DNA of 64,000 nt from DATDAH01 sp963823495 (lineage in GTDB: Bacteria; Actinomycetota; Acidimicrobiia; Acidimicrobiales; DATDAH01): positions 620,001 to 684,000 of the forward strand of contig CAWGLV010000001.1 in NCBI GenBank assembly GCA_963823495.1, given 5' to 3'. Position numbers and translations under genes: made by a program. The first letter of the stretch is position 1. Each line of letters opens with the position of its first letter. The notes beneath the pieces are model-generated. The model had not been told where the DNA came from and searched no databases. It saw only the letters and a program-made list of their open reading frames with translations. This document shows positions 51,903-60,733 of the stretch, one piece after another.

Positions 51903-54014
51903 ATGGTGAACGACGCACACACCCTGGAGCCGGCTGGTCGCCATCACGAGGGCCGCACCGATCACGAGGACCACAACCGGTCGAGCGGGGCCGGTGGTCA
52001 TGGGGCACACGGCGACCACACCGAGGTCTTCCGACGGCGGTTCTGGTGGTCGTTGGCGCTGAGCGTGCCCGTGGTGGTGACCAGCGAGATGGTCATGGAC
52101 TGGTTCGGCTACTCGCTCGACTTCCCTGGGATGGCCTGGGTCGGGCCCATCCTGGGCTCGGTCATCTTCTTCTGGGCGGGCCGGCCCTTCCTGACCGGTG
52201 GGTGGGCGGAGCTGCGGGCCCGTCAGCCGGGGATGATGCTCCTGATCGCCATGGCCATCACGGTGGCCTACAGCGCCTCGCTGGCGACCAGCCTGGACTG
52301 GTTCGGCCTGGACTTCTGGTGGGAGCTGGCCGCGCTGATCACCATCATGCTGTTGGGCCACTGGCAGGAGATGAAGGCCCTCGGCCAGGCCCAGGACGCC
52401 CTCGGCGCCCTCGCCGCGCTGCTGCCGGACGAGGCCGAGCGGGTCGGGCCGGGCGGCGACGTCGAGACGGTGGCGGTCGACGGGCTGCGCCGGGGCGACC
52501 TGGTCCTGGTCCGCCCGGGCGGACGGGCCCCAGCGGATGGTGAGATCACCGAGGGGACCGCGGCGTTCGACGAGTCGATGATCACGGGCGAGTCACGGCC
52601 GGTCGCCCGAGCCGTCGGCGATCGGGTCGTGGCGGGGACGATCGCCACCGACTCCTCGGTGCGGTTGCGCATCGTCGCCGTCGGGGAGGAGACCACCCTG
52701 GCGGGGATCCAACGCCTCGTCGCCGAGGCGCAGGAGTCCCGCTCGCGGGCCCAGGTGCTCGCCGACCGTGCGGCCGCCCTCCTCTTCTACGTGGCGACGG
52801 TCGCGGCCTTCGTCACCCTCGTCACCTGGGTCGCGCTCGGTGATCCCGACGAGGCCGTCGTGCGGATGGTCACCGTCCTGGTCATCTCCTGCCCCCACGC
52901 CCTCGGGCTGGCTACTCCCCTGGTCACCTCGTTGTCGTCCGCGATGGCCACGCGCAACGGGATCCTCATCAAGGACCGCAGGGCCCTCGAGGCCAGCCGC
53001 GACGTGGACGCCTTCCTGTTCGACAAGACCGGGACCCTGACCAAGGGTGAGCACACGGTCGCCGGGCTGGCCACCATCGAGGGGGCATCGGAGGCCGACC
53101 TGCTCCGGTTCGCCGGCGCCGTCGAGTCCGACAGCGAGCACCCCCTGGCCCGAGCCATCGTCGCGACGGCCCGGAACCGAGGCCCGGTCCCGGTCGCCGG
53201 GGACTTCCGGTCGCTGACGGGGCGCGGAGTCGAGGCCGACGTCGACGGTGTCCGCTATGCCGTCGGCGGCCCGGCCCTGTTGCGGGAACGGTCCCTGGTC
53301 GAGCCGGTGGCCCTGAGCGAGTGGGCCGGCGGATGGCGGCGACGGGGGGCAGCGGTCCTCTACGTGCTGCAGGGCGACGAGGTCCTGGGCGCCCTCGCGC
53401 TGGAGGACGAGGTCCGGTCCGAGGCCCGTGACGCCGTCGGGGCGCTGCAGGCCCGCGGTCGCCGGGTCGTGATGATCACCGGCGACGCCCGGGAGGTCGC
53501 CGACGCCGTCGGCGCCGACCTCGGGCTCGACGAGGTCTTCGCCGAAGTGCTTCCCGAGGACAAGGACGCCAAGGTGGCCGAGCTCCAGGCCCGGGGTCTG
53601 TCGGTGGCCATGGTCGGCGACGGGGTCAACGACGCCCCGGCGCTGGCCCGGGCCGATGTCGGCATCGCGATCGGCGCCGGCACCGATGTCGCCATCGAGT
53701 CGGCCGGGATCATCCTCGCCACCTCGGACCCCCGGGCGGTGGTGAGCACCATCCGCTTGTCCAAGGCGGCCTTCCGGAAGAGCCTCCAGAACCTGAGCTG
53801 GGCCGCGGGCTACAACGTCGTCGCCATCCCCTTGGCCGCCGGGGCGCTGGCCTGGGCCGGGATCGTGATGCCGCCCGCGCTCGCCGCCCTGTTGATGAGC
53901 GCGTCCACCATCGTGGTGGCCCTCAACGCCCAACTCCTGCGGCGGGTCGACCTCGCGCCGGACGCCGTCGATACCTACCCGGGGTATATTGCAGAGTCCG
54001 AGGAGGCAGCATGA
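51903..54014 (+). CDS. Copper-type P1B ATPase with CPH motif (CopB-like)
   Basis: A 703-aa P-type ATPase. A His-rich N-terminus (residues ~10-40, 'HHEGRTDHEDHNRSSGAGGH') replaces the usual HMA domain. Core motifs: 'SMITGESRPV', membrane metal site 'VISCPHALGLATPLVTS' (CPH), 'FDKTGTLTKGEH', 'DSEHPLARA' and 'VGDGVNDAPALA'. The CPH site and His-rich end place it with CopB-type (P1B-3) pumps, often Cu(II)/Ag(I). Start ATG 51903 has GCGAGG 5 nt upstream. The stop overlaps the copZ start as ATGA. The promoter is at 51859-51887. Confidence 0.93.
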   Translation: MVNDAHTLEPAGRHHEGRTDHEDHNRSSGAGGHGAHGDHTEVFRRRFWWSLALSVPVVVTSEMVMDWFGYSLDFPGMAWVGPILGSVIFFWAGRPFLTGGWAELRARQPGMMLLIAMAITVAYSASLATSLDWFGLDFWWELAALITIMLLGHWQEMKALGQAQDALGALAALLPDEAERVGPGGDVETVAVDGLRRGDLVLVRPGGRAPADGEITEGTAAFDESMITGESRPVARAVGDRVVAGTIATDSSVRLRIVAVGEETTLAGIQRLVAEAQESRSRAQVLADRAAALLFYVATVAAFVTLVTWVALGDPDEAVVRMVTVLVISCPHALGLATPLVTSLSSAMATRNGILIKDRRALEASRDVDAFLFDKTGTLTKGEHTVAGLATIEGASEADLLRFAGAVESDSEHPLARAIVATARNRGPVPVAGDFRSLTGRGVEADVDGVRYAVGGPALLRERSLVEPVALSEWAGGWRRRGAAVLYVLQGDEVLGALALEDEVRSEARDAVGALQARGRRVVMITGDAREVADAVGADLGLDEVFAEVLPEDKDAKVAELQARGLSVAMVGDGVNDAPALARADVGIAIGAGTDVAIESAGIILATSDPRAVVSTIRLSKAAFRKSLQNLSWAAGYNVVAIPLAAGALAWAGIVMPPALAALLMSASTIVVALNAQLLRRVDLAPDAVDTYPGYIAESEEAA
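53971..53987. promoter_or_regulatory. CsoR-type operator 2
   Basis: ATACCTACCCGGGGTAT, the same 17-bp pattern. It lies inside the 3' end of the CopB-like gene, 24 nt before copZ, and overlaps a TATATT (53985-53990) that may be an internal -10. Confidence 0.7.
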
Positions 54015-54217
54015 CCACCAGCACCTACACCGTGGCCGGGATGACCTGTGAGCACTGCGTCCGCGCCGTCACCGAGGAGGTCGGTCGCCTCGGCGGCGTC
54101 GCCGGGGTCGAGGTCGACCTGGCCTCCGGGACGGTCACCATCGAGACGAACGGTCCCCTCGACGACGGCGCCGTGACGGCCGCGGTGGTCGAGGCCGGGT
54201 ACGAGGTGGTGGCTTGA
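54011..54217 (+). CDS. copZ: Copper chaperone (HMA domain)
   Basis: A 68-aa HMA-domain protein with the metal site in 'YTVAGMTCEHCVRAVTEEV' (GMTCxHC), where the second loop residue is Glu. The remaining beta-alpha-beta-beta-alpha-beta pattern matches Atx1/CopZ. It hands Cu(I) to the ATPases. GAGGAGG precedes ATG 54011. The stop overlaps the next small ORF as TTGA. Confidence 0.93.
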   Translation: MTTSTYTVAGMTCEHCVRAVTEEVGRLGGVAGVEVDLASGTVTIETNGPLDDGAVTAAVVEAGYEVVA

Positions 54218-54354
54218 GGCCGGGGGCCAAGCTCGCGGCCTTCGCCGTCGTCCTCGCGGCCGCGTTCGGCATCGGCGCCGCCGTCGGGGCCGTGGCCGGA
54301 CCGATCGACACGGGTGGCGGGCCCGACCACCCCGCGACCCACGGGATGCCGTGA
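54214..54354 (+). CDS. 46-aa membrane peptide with His/Met tail, cop operon
   Basis: TTG 54214 overlaps the copZ stop as TTGA, and the stop (54352-54354) overlaps the copA start as GTGA. The product is 'RPGAKLAAFAVVLAAAFGIG' (after the start Met), one Ala/Gly-rich membrane helix, then 'PIDTGGGPDHPATHGMP', with two His and a Met that could bind copper. The start and stop overlaps on both sides argue for real translation. It resembles the N-terminal helix of larger proteins found near copZ in other actinobacteria (from memory, not checked). Function unknown. Confidence 0.6.
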   Translation: MRPGAKLAAFAVVLAAAFGIGAAVGAVAGPIDTGGGPDHPATHGMP

Positions 54355-56597
54355 TGAGCGCCCCGTCCGTGGCCGAGTTCGACCTGGAGATCGGCGGGAT
54401 GACCTGTGCGTCCTGCGCGGCCCGGGTGGAGAAGCGGCTCAACCGGATCGAGGGTGTCTCGGCCACCGTCAACTACGCCACCGAACGGGCCCATGTCTCC
54501 ACCCCCGGCGGGGTGAGCACCGACGATCTGATCGCCGAGGTCGAGGCGGCGGGCTACACCGCCGTGGATCCGCGTGCGCTCGCCGGGCCGGACCGCGGTG
54601 AGTCGGCCCCGCCCGACGACGAGACCGCCGATCTGGGTAACCGCCTCCGGGTCTGCGCGCTCCTGACCTTGCCCGTGGTCATCCTGGCCATGGTCCCCAG
54701 CGCTCAGTTCGACGCGTGGCAGTGGTTGTCCCTGACCCTGGCCGCGCCGGTGGTGACCTGGGGGGCCCTGCCCTTCCACCGGGCGGCGTGGGTCAACCTG
54801 CGCCACGGTGCGGCCACCATGGACACGCTGATCTCCGTGGGGGTCCTCGCGGCCTTCGGCTGGTCGCTCTACGCCCTGTTCTGGGGCACCGCCGGCGAGA
54901 TCGGGATGACCCACGGCTTCTCCCTCACCGCCGAACAGGGGGTGGGGGACGCGCAGATCTACCTCGAGGTGGCGGCCGGCGTGACGCTCTTCATCCTCGC
55001 GGGCCGCTACGCCGAGGCCCGGGCCAAGCGCCGCTCGGGGGCGGCCCTGCGGGCCCTCCTCGAGATGGGGGCCAAGGACGTTTCGGTCCTGCGGGGCGAT
55101 GTCGAGGTCCGCATCCCGGTCGAGGACCTCACCGTCGGCGATCGCTTCGTCGTCCGTCCCGGGGAGAAGGTCGCCACCGACGGTGTCGTCGAGGAGGGCA
55201 CATCGGCCATCGACGCCTCGCTGCTGACCGGCGAGAGCGTCCCGGTCGAGGTCGGACCCGGCGATCCGGTGACCGGGGCCACGGTGAACGCCGGCGGCCG
55301 CCTGGTGGTGGAGGCGACCCGGGTCGGCTCCGACACGGCCCTGGCCCGGATCGCCATGCTGGTCCAGGACGCCCAGAACGGCAAGGCGCCGGTGCAACGC
55401 CTGGCCGACCGGGTCTCGGCCGTCTTCGTCCCGGTGGTCATCACCCTGGCCGCGGCCACCCTCGGCTTCTGGCTGACCGCGGCGGCCACGGATGCGGGCA
55501 CCGCGGCCTTCACCGCGGCCGTCGCCGTGCTGATCATCGCCTGTCCCTGCGCCCTGGGCCTGGCCACCCCGACCGCTCTCATGGTCGGCACCGGCCGGGG
55601 CGCGCAGCTCGGCATCCTCATCAAGGGCCCCGAGATCCTCGAGTCCACCCGCCGTGTCGACACCGTCGTGCTGGACAAGACCGGAACGGTGACCTCGGGC
55701 GACATGGCCCTGGTCGAGGTGGTCCCGGCGGCCGGTACCTCGCTCGAGGATGTCCTCACCCTCGCCGGCTCCCTGGAGGACGCCAGCGAGCACCCGGTCG
55801 GTCGCGCCGTGGCGGACGGTGCCCGTGACCGCGGGGCGGAGCTGACCGGCGTCGATTCGTTCCACAGCACCCAGGGCCTCGGGGTCCAGGGCGTGGTGGC
55901 CGGGCGGGCGGTGGTCGCCGGCCGCGAGCGCTTCCTGACCGACTGGTCGATCGAGCTCCCCGAGGACCTGCGCACGGCCAAGGAGGCGGCCGAGTCCCGC
56001 GGCCGGACGCCGGTCCTGGTGGGTTGGGACGGCGAGGCCCGGGCGGTGCTGGTGGTGGCCGACACGGTGAAGGCCAGCTCGCCCCGGGCTGTGGCCGAGC
56101 TCCGGGACCTCGGGCTCCGACCCGTGCTGCTCACCGGCGACAATCGCCGTGTGGCCGACGCCGTCGCCACCGAGGTCGGCATCGACGAGGTCATCGCCGA
56201 CGTGCTCCCGGAGGACAAGGTGGCCGTCGTCCGCCGCCTCCAGGACGAGGGACGGGTGGTGGCCATGGTCGGGGACGGGGTCAACGACGCCGCCGCGTTG
56301 GCCCAGGCCGACCTCGGCCTGGCCATGGGCACGGGGACCGACGTGGCCATCGAGGCCAGCGACATCACCCTGGTCCGGGGTGACCTCCGGTCTGCGGCCG
56401 ACGCCGTCCGCTTGTCCCGCCGGACCCTGGCCACGATCAAGGGCAATCTGTTCTGGGCCTTCGCCTACAACGTGGCGGCGCTCCCCCTGGCGGCGGCGGG
56501 CCTGCTCAACCCGATGCTGGCGGGCGCGGCGATGGCCTTCTCCAGCGTGTTCGTGGTGACCAACAGCCTCCGACTGCGCCGGTTCTCTCCCCGATGA
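54351..56597 (+). CDS. copA: Cu(I)-type P1B ATPase with HMA domain (CopA-like)
   Basis: A 748-aa P-type ATPase. N-terminal HMA domain with 'GMTCASCAARVEKRLNRIEG' (CxxC). Core motifs: 'SLLTGESVPV', metal site 'IIACPCALGLATPTALM' (CPC), 'LDKTGTVTSGD', 'ASEHPVGRA' and 'VGDGVNDAAALA'. CPC plus CxxC marks Cu(I)/Ag(I) export. GTG 54351 overlaps the small upstream ORF by GTGA; ATG 54354 is an equally good start. Its stop overlaps an in-frame ATG of the csoR frame. Confidence 0.95.
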   Translation: MMSAPSVAEFDLEIGGMTCASCAARVEKRLNRIEGVSATVNYATERAHVSTPGGVSTDDLIAEVEAAGYTAVDPRALAGPDRGESAPPDDETADLGNRLRVCALLTLPVVILAMVPSAQFDAWQWLSLTLAAPVVTWGALPFHRAAWVNLRHGAATMDTLISVGVLAAFGWSLYALFWGTAGEIGMTHGFSLTAEQGVGDAQIYLEVAAGVTLFILAGRYAEARAKRRSGAALRALLEMGAKDVSVLRGDVEVRIPVEDLTVGDRFVVRPGEKVATDGVVEEGTSAIDASLLTGESVPVEVGPGDPVTGATVNAGGRLVVEATRVGSDTALARIAMLVQDAQNGKAPVQRLADRVSAVFVPVVITLAAATLGFWLTAAATDAGTAAFTAAVAVLIIACPCALGLATPTALMVGTGRGAQLGILIKGPEILESTRRVDTVVLDKTGTVTSGDMALVEVVPAAGTSLEDVLTLAGSLEDASEHPVGRAVADGARDRGAELTGVDSFHSTQGLGVQGVVAGRAVVAGRERFLTDWSIELPEDLRTAKEAAESRGRTPVLVGWDGEARAVLVVADTVKASSPRAVAELRDLGLRPVLLTGDNRRVADAVATEVGIDEVIADVLPEDKVAVVRRLQDEGRVVAMVGDGVNDAAALAQADLGLAMGTGTDVAIEASDITLVRGDLRSAADAVRLSRRTLATIKGNLFWAFAYNVAALPLAAAGLLNPMLAGAAMAFSSVFVVTNSLRLRRFSPR

Positions 56598-56608
56598 GCC
56601 CGGCTCAG

Positions 56609-56625
56609 GTACCCCGGGAGGGTAC
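56609..56625. promoter_or_regulatory. CsoR-type operator 3
   Basis: GTACCCCGGGAGGGTAC, matching the other two 17-bp sites. It overlaps TACGGT (56623-56628), the -10 candidate for csoR itself, so autoregulation is likely. Confidence 0.75.
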
Positions 56626-56628
56626 GGT
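56623..56628 (+). promoter_or_regulatory. Putative -10 element TACGGT for csoR
   Basis: TACGGT ends 7 nt before GTG 56636. Overlap with operator 3 fits feedback control. Confidence 0.5.
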
Positions 56629-56635
56629 CGACGGG

Positions 56636-56920
56636 GTGCGCGGCTACACGATGAACAAGGACGACTACACCAAGCGCCTCCGGCGCATCGAGGGCCAGGT
56701 CCGCGGCATCGAGCGCATGATCGACGAGGACACCTACTGCATCGACGTGCTGACCCAGGTGAGTGCGGCGACCAAGGCCCTGCAGGCCGTCGCCGTCGGC
56801 CTCCTCGACGAACACGTCCGTCACTGCGTGAAGAACGCGGTGGTGGAGGGCGACCCCGAGCGCCTCGAGACCATGGTCACCGAGGCCACGCGGGCCATCG
56901 AGCGCCTGGTCAAGACCTGA
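56636..56920 (+). CDS. csoR: Copper-sensing repressor CsoR
   Basis: A 94-aa four-helix DNA-binding protein. 'KRLRRIEGQVRGIERMIDED' is the family helix. The copper ligands keep M. tuberculosis CsoR spacing: Cys in 'TYCIDVL', His 25 residues later and Cys 29 later ('LDEHVRHCV'), the C-H-C set of copper-type CsoR. GTG 56636 fits the TACGGT 7 nt upstream; ATG 56594, overlapping the copA stop, would add 14 residues that include the operator. Both could be used. Confidence 0.92.
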   Translation: MRGYTMNKDDYTKRLRRIEGQVRGIERMIDEDTYCIDVLTQVSAATKALQAVAVGLLDEHVRHCVKNAVVEGDPERLETMVTEATRAIERLVKT

Positions 56921-56956
56921 CCGACGGGGGTCCCTCATCGGGCGGCGTCCGGTTCC

Positions 56957-58336
56957 TCACGGCCGCATGGCCCACAGGTGGATCGCGGCGCTGGCTCGCC
57001 AGGGGCGCCAGGACTCGGCCTGCTGCTCGGCCTCCCGAGCCGTCGCCACGTCGCCGTTGGCCAGGGCCTTGCGCAGGCCGAGGTCGCCGGCGGGGAAGGC
57101 GTCGGGCTCACCCAGGCGCAGGGCCAGGTACTGTGCCGTCCAGTCGCCCAACCCCGGCAGCTCGACGACCGAGGCGACGAAGTCGTCGAGGGACACGCTG
57201 CCGTCCAGCCGCACGGCACCGTCCCGCACGGCTGCGGCGAACGCGCCCAGTGCCGTGATGCGGGCCCCGGTCAGGCCCAGGCCGCTGAGTGAGCTGTCGG
57301 CCACCACGGTGGCCGAGGGAAACGTGTGGGTCAGGCCCAACTCGTCCAGGCCCGGCACCGGCGTTCCGAGCTGACGCACCAGCCGACCGGCCGATGTCCG
57401 CGCCCCCGCCACCGTGACCTGTTGGCCGAGGATGGCCCGGACACCGACCTCGAAGCCGTCCCAGCTCCCGGGCACCCGCAACCCCGGCCGCTCCGCCACC
57501 AGAGGGGCCAGCGTCGGGTCCGAGGCGAACCGGTCATCGGCCGACTGGTCCAGGGCGAACATCCGGCGCACCTGCTGGACGACGTGGATCAGGCCCTCCC
57601 AGTGCGGAAGGTGGGCCCGCAGCAGGAGCTGGTCCGAACCGCCGGGTGAGATCTCGATGACGCCGGGATCGCCGTCCACCCGGATCGTGCGTCGGTAGGT
57701 CTCGCCGTCCACGGCCTCCACGCCGTCCACAGCTCGGGCCCCGAACCACGTCACCAGGGCCGGCCAGTCCAAGGGGGCGGTGAACGGCAACCGAAGAGCA
57801 AGGCCACCGTCGGCGGCCAGCCGGTCCGCCTTGCGCCGGCGGGCGCGCAGGTCCCGGGGTGAGGCCCGGAACGTGTCCTGCACGGTCCGGTTGAACTGGC
57901 GCACGCTGCCGAACCCGGCGGCGAAGGCGATGTCGGTCAGCGACAGGTCCGTGTCGTCCAGCAGCCGTCGGGCGAAGTGGGCGCGGCGGGAACGGGCGAC
58001 CTGGTCCGGGGTGGCCCCGACCTGCTCGCCGAAGAGGCGTCGCAGGTGCCGGGCGCTCACCCCGAGGTGAGCGGCCAGGTCGCTCTCGGTGTGGCGGTCG
58101 AGGTAGCCGTCGGTGACCAGGCGCACGGCCCGGCAGACCAACTCGGGGCCGTCGACCCAGTCCTCGAGGTCCGACACCCGGTAGGGCCGGCACTGGAAGC
58201 AGGCCCGCAGGCCGGCTGCTTCGGCCGCGGCGGCCGAACGGAACGCCGTCGTGTTCTCGGCGTGGGGGCGGCCGCCGCAGCCCGGGCGGCAGTAGATGCC
58301 GGTCGTCTGGACGCCGGTGTACTCGAGCGTGCTCAT
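56957..58336 (-). CDS. alkA: Ada-AraC/AlkA-type DNA-3-methyladenine glycosylase
   Basis: A 459-aa fusion. Ada-like zinc domain (residues ~1-60: 'TGIYCRPGCGGRPHAENT', 'ACFQCRPYR'), an AraC helix-turn-helix domain ('LAAHLGVSARHLRRLF', 'SLTDIAFAAGFGSVRQFNR'), then the AlkA glycosylase: 'EVGVRAILGQQVTVAGA', helix-hairpin-helix 'VVELPGLGDWTAQYLALR' and the catalytic Asp in 'AFPAGDLGLRKAL'. It removes alkylated bases and may also sense methylation through the Ada Cys. This combination is common in actinobacteria. Start ATG 58336. Only 36 nt separate it from csoR (convergent). Confidence 0.92.
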   Translation of the reverse strand: MSTLEYTGVQTTGIYCRPGCGGRPHAENTTAFRSAAAAEAAGLRACFQCRPYRVSDLEDWVDGPELVCRAVRLVTDGYLDRHTESDLAAHLGVSARHLRRLFGEQVGATPDQVARSRRAHFARRLLDDTDLSLTDIAFAAGFGSVRQFNRTVQDTFRASPRDLRARRRKADRLAADGGLALRLPFTAPLDWPALVTWFGARAVDGVEAVDGETYRRTIRVDGDPGVIEISPGGSDQLLLRAHLPHWEGLIHVVQQVRRMFALDQSADDRFASDPTLAPLVAERPGLRVPGSWDGFEVGVRAILGQQVTVAGARTSAGRLVRQLGTPVPGLDELGLTHTFPSATVVADSSLSGLGLTGARITALGAFAAAVRDGAVRLDGSVSLDDFVASVVELPGLGDWTAQYLALRLGEPDAFPAGDLGLRKALANGDVATAREAEQQAESWRPWRASAAIHLWAMRP

Positions 58337-58473
58337 GGGGACAGGATCACCCCTCCAGCCTGCCCGATCTGGCCGGATCCGGACATCGATCGCCCGTCGG
58401 GGGCGCCCGGTCGGGGGCCGGGCCCGACGTCGGAGCCGCGGAGCTCGGCCCTTCCTGCGAACGGGTAACGACG

Positions 58474-60627
58474 ATGGTGCCCCGGCCGATGAGTAGGACC
58501 ATGGGTGCTGTCGAGCCGCGGATCGACGAGGGGTGGCTGGCCCTCCTCGTCGAGGCGTCGGCTGACGTCGTCGCCGTCCTGGACGCCGAGGGCGTCCTCC
58601 TGTACGCGAACCCGGCGGCCGAGACCCTCTTCGGGTACGACCTCGACGCCTGGCGGGGTCGGTCGGTGCTGGACCTCGTCCATCCCGACGACCTCGGCCT
58701 GGCCCTCGGCTCTCTGGACTCCATGCTCGGCCAGAGCGATCGAACCGGCGAGCCGATCGAGGTGAGGGCCCGGACAGGCAGCGGCGGTTGGCGCTACGTC
58801 GAGTTGGTGGCCTCCAACCGTCTCGAGGACGAGCGCTTCGGCGGCCTCATCCTCTGCATCCGCGACATCACCGAGCGCCGCGCCGCGGAGCGGGGCCGAA
58901 GCTCGGCGGAACGGGTCCTGGACCACACCTTCGCCCACAACCCCATCGGGATGACGTTGTGCACCCTGGACGGTCGGTTCGTGAAGGTCAATCCCGCGTT
59001 CTGCGCCCTGGTGGGCCGGACCGAGGCCGAGCTGCTGGCCGAGACCTACCAGGCCCTGACCGACCCTGACGAGCTGGCGGCCGAGCAGAGCGCCCTCGTG
59101 TCGGTGATCCGGGGGGAGAAGCACAGCTTCACCACGGACAAGCGCATCCCGCACCCGGACGGGCGGGTGGTCCTGGGCGAGCTCACCGTCTCGATGGTCG
59201 AGGACCCCGACGGGGTGCGCCTCATCTTCGGGCAGCTGCGTGACGTGACCGAACAGCGTGCCCTCCAGCGCGAGCTCGAGCACCACAGCCTCCATGACCC
59301 CCTCACGGGGCTGGCCAACCGGACGCTGTTCGGCGACCGGGTCGGCCACGCGCATCAGCGTCACCGGCGCTACGGCACCGGCCTGTCGGTGGCCTTCGTC
59401 GACCTCGACGACTTCAAGATGGTCAACGACGCCTTCGGGCACGTGGCGGGCGACACGCTCCTGCGGGCCGTGGGCGAACGACTCTCCACCCGGTTCCGCG
59501 CCACCGACACGGTGGCCCGGGTGGGCGGCGACGAGTTCGCCGTGCTCCTCGACGAGGTCGGATCGGGGCCCGACGCCGAACGCCTGGCGGCCAAGATCGT
59601 CTCGTTGTTCGACGCCCCCTTCAAGGTGGCCGACCGGGACATCCGGGTGGGCGCCAGCGTCGGCATCGCCGCGTTGGAGCTCGGCCGTGACGACGAGCGC
59701 GGGGTGGAGCAGTTGGTGGCCGACGCCGACCTGGCCATGTACGCGGCCAAGCAGGCCGGCAAGGGCCGTTGGCGGGCCTTCCGCCCGTCGATGCGCTCCC
59801 GGGCGGCGTCGTCGCTGGCGATCCGCGAGCACCTCGACCAGGGGTTCAGGACCGAGGTGATCGAGGTCCACTACCAGCCGGTCGTGGATACCGCGACCGG
59901 TCTCGCCGTCGGCATCGAAGCGCTCGCCCGTTGGCGCCACCCCACTCTGGGTCTCCTGCGTCCGGGGGACTTCCTCACCGTCGCCGAGGAGATGGGCCTG
60001 GGCGCGGAGCTGGACTGGTGCGTGCTCGAACGGGTCGCCCTCGACCGGGAGCGATGGCGTCGGGAGGCCCCGAGGCTGGCCGACCTCCCGGTCTCGGTGA
60101 ACATCACGGTGGCCGAGATCGGCCCGGAGCTGGAGGCGCGCGTCGACACCTTCCTCGCCGCTCCCGGTGGTCAGGGCGCGCACCTCTTCCTGGAGCTGAC
60201 CGAGCGGGCCATGGTGCTCAACGCCGACAGCGTGACCCCGACCCTCGAACGGCTCCGCGCCCGCGGCGTCGGACTGGCCCTCGACGACTTCGGTGTCGGC
60301 TATTCCTCGTTGGCCCACCTCCACCGGCTCCCCATCGGCCTCGTCAAGCTCGACCGGGCGTTCCTGGCCTCGGTGGTCACGGCGGGGACGGACTTCATGA
60401 CCGCGGTGGTCGAGCTCTGCGCGGCGCTGGACCTGCAGGTGATCGCGGAGGGAGTCGAGACCCACGAGCAGCACCAGACCGTCTGCTCGGTCGGCATCAC
60501 CTGGGCCCAGGGGTTCTTCTACGCCGAGCCGCGGGGCCCGACCGCCCTGGCCGCGCTGCTGGCCGATCAGCCCACCTCGCCCTCGCAGGCGGCCCTGACC
60601 TCCGGGGCGGTGGCGGCGCCCACGTAG
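58474..60627 (+). CDS. PAS-PAS-GGDEF-EAL cyclic-di-GMP enzyme
   Basis: A 717-aa cytoplasmic protein. Two PAS domains (~20-130, ~145-265), a GGDEF domain with the intact 'VARVGGDEFAVLLDE', and an EAL domain beginning 'VGIEALARWRHP' with 'LELTERAMV', 'DDFGVGYSSLAHLHRLPI', 'KLDRAFL' and 'AEGVETHEQ'. Both halves keep catalytic residues, so it could make and/or break c-di-GMP under PAS control. ATG 58474 is the furthest start; ATG 58489 and ATG 58501 are possible. No hydrophobic segment is seen. Confidence 0.93.
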   Translation: MVPRPMSRTMGAVEPRIDEGWLALLVEASADVVAVLDAEGVLLYANPAAETLFGYDLDAWRGRSVLDLVHPDDLGLALGSLDSMLGQSDRTGEPIEVRARTGSGGWRYVELVASNRLEDERFGGLILCIRDITERRAAERGRSSAERVLDHTFAHNPIGMTLCTLDGRFVKVNPAFCALVGRTEAELLAETYQALTDPDELAAEQSALVSVIRGEKHSFTTDKRIPHPDGRVVLGELTVSMVEDPDGVRLIFGQLRDVTEQRALQRELEHHSLHDPLTGLANRTLFGDRVGHAHQRHRRYGTGLSVAFVDLDDFKMVNDAFGHVAGDTLLRAVGERLSTRFRATDTVARVGGDEFAVLLDEVGSGPDAERLAAKIVSLFDAPFKVADRDIRVGASVGIAALELGRDDERGVEQLVADADLAMYAAKQAGKGRWRAFRPSMRSRAASSLAIREHLDQGFRTEVIEVHYQPVVDTATGLAVGIEALARWRHPTLGLLRPGDFLTVAEEMGLGAELDWCVLERVALDRERWRREAPRLADLPVSVNITVAEIGPELEARVDTFLAAPGGQGAHLFLELTERAMVLNADSVTPTLERLRARGVGLALDDFGVGYSSLAHLHRLPIGLVKLDRAFLASVVTAGTDFMTAVVELCAALDLQVIAEGVETHEQHQTVCSVGITWAQGFFYAEPRGPTALAALLADQPTSPSQAALTSGAVAAPT

Positions 60628-60721
60628 GTGTCGACGGAGGTCGCCACGCGGGCGTCATCGACCCCGTCGGTGGCGAGTTGACGGTTCCCGGCCGGCACCG
60701 CCCGGCCAGAACGCCGATCGG

Positions 60722-60727
60722 TAGCGT
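60722..60727 (+). promoter_or_regulatory. Putative -10 element TAGCGT for leaderless nadE
   Basis: TAGCGT ends 6 nt before GTG 60734. The gap of about 100 nt after the c-di-GMP gene holds no other supported feature. Confidence 0.5.
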
Positions 60728-60733
60728 CAGGGG

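Noticed and set aside
60628..60733. A -35 element TTGACG (60678) pairing with TAGCGT upstream of nadE
   Set aside because: The two are 38 nt apart, far from the usual 16-18 nt.
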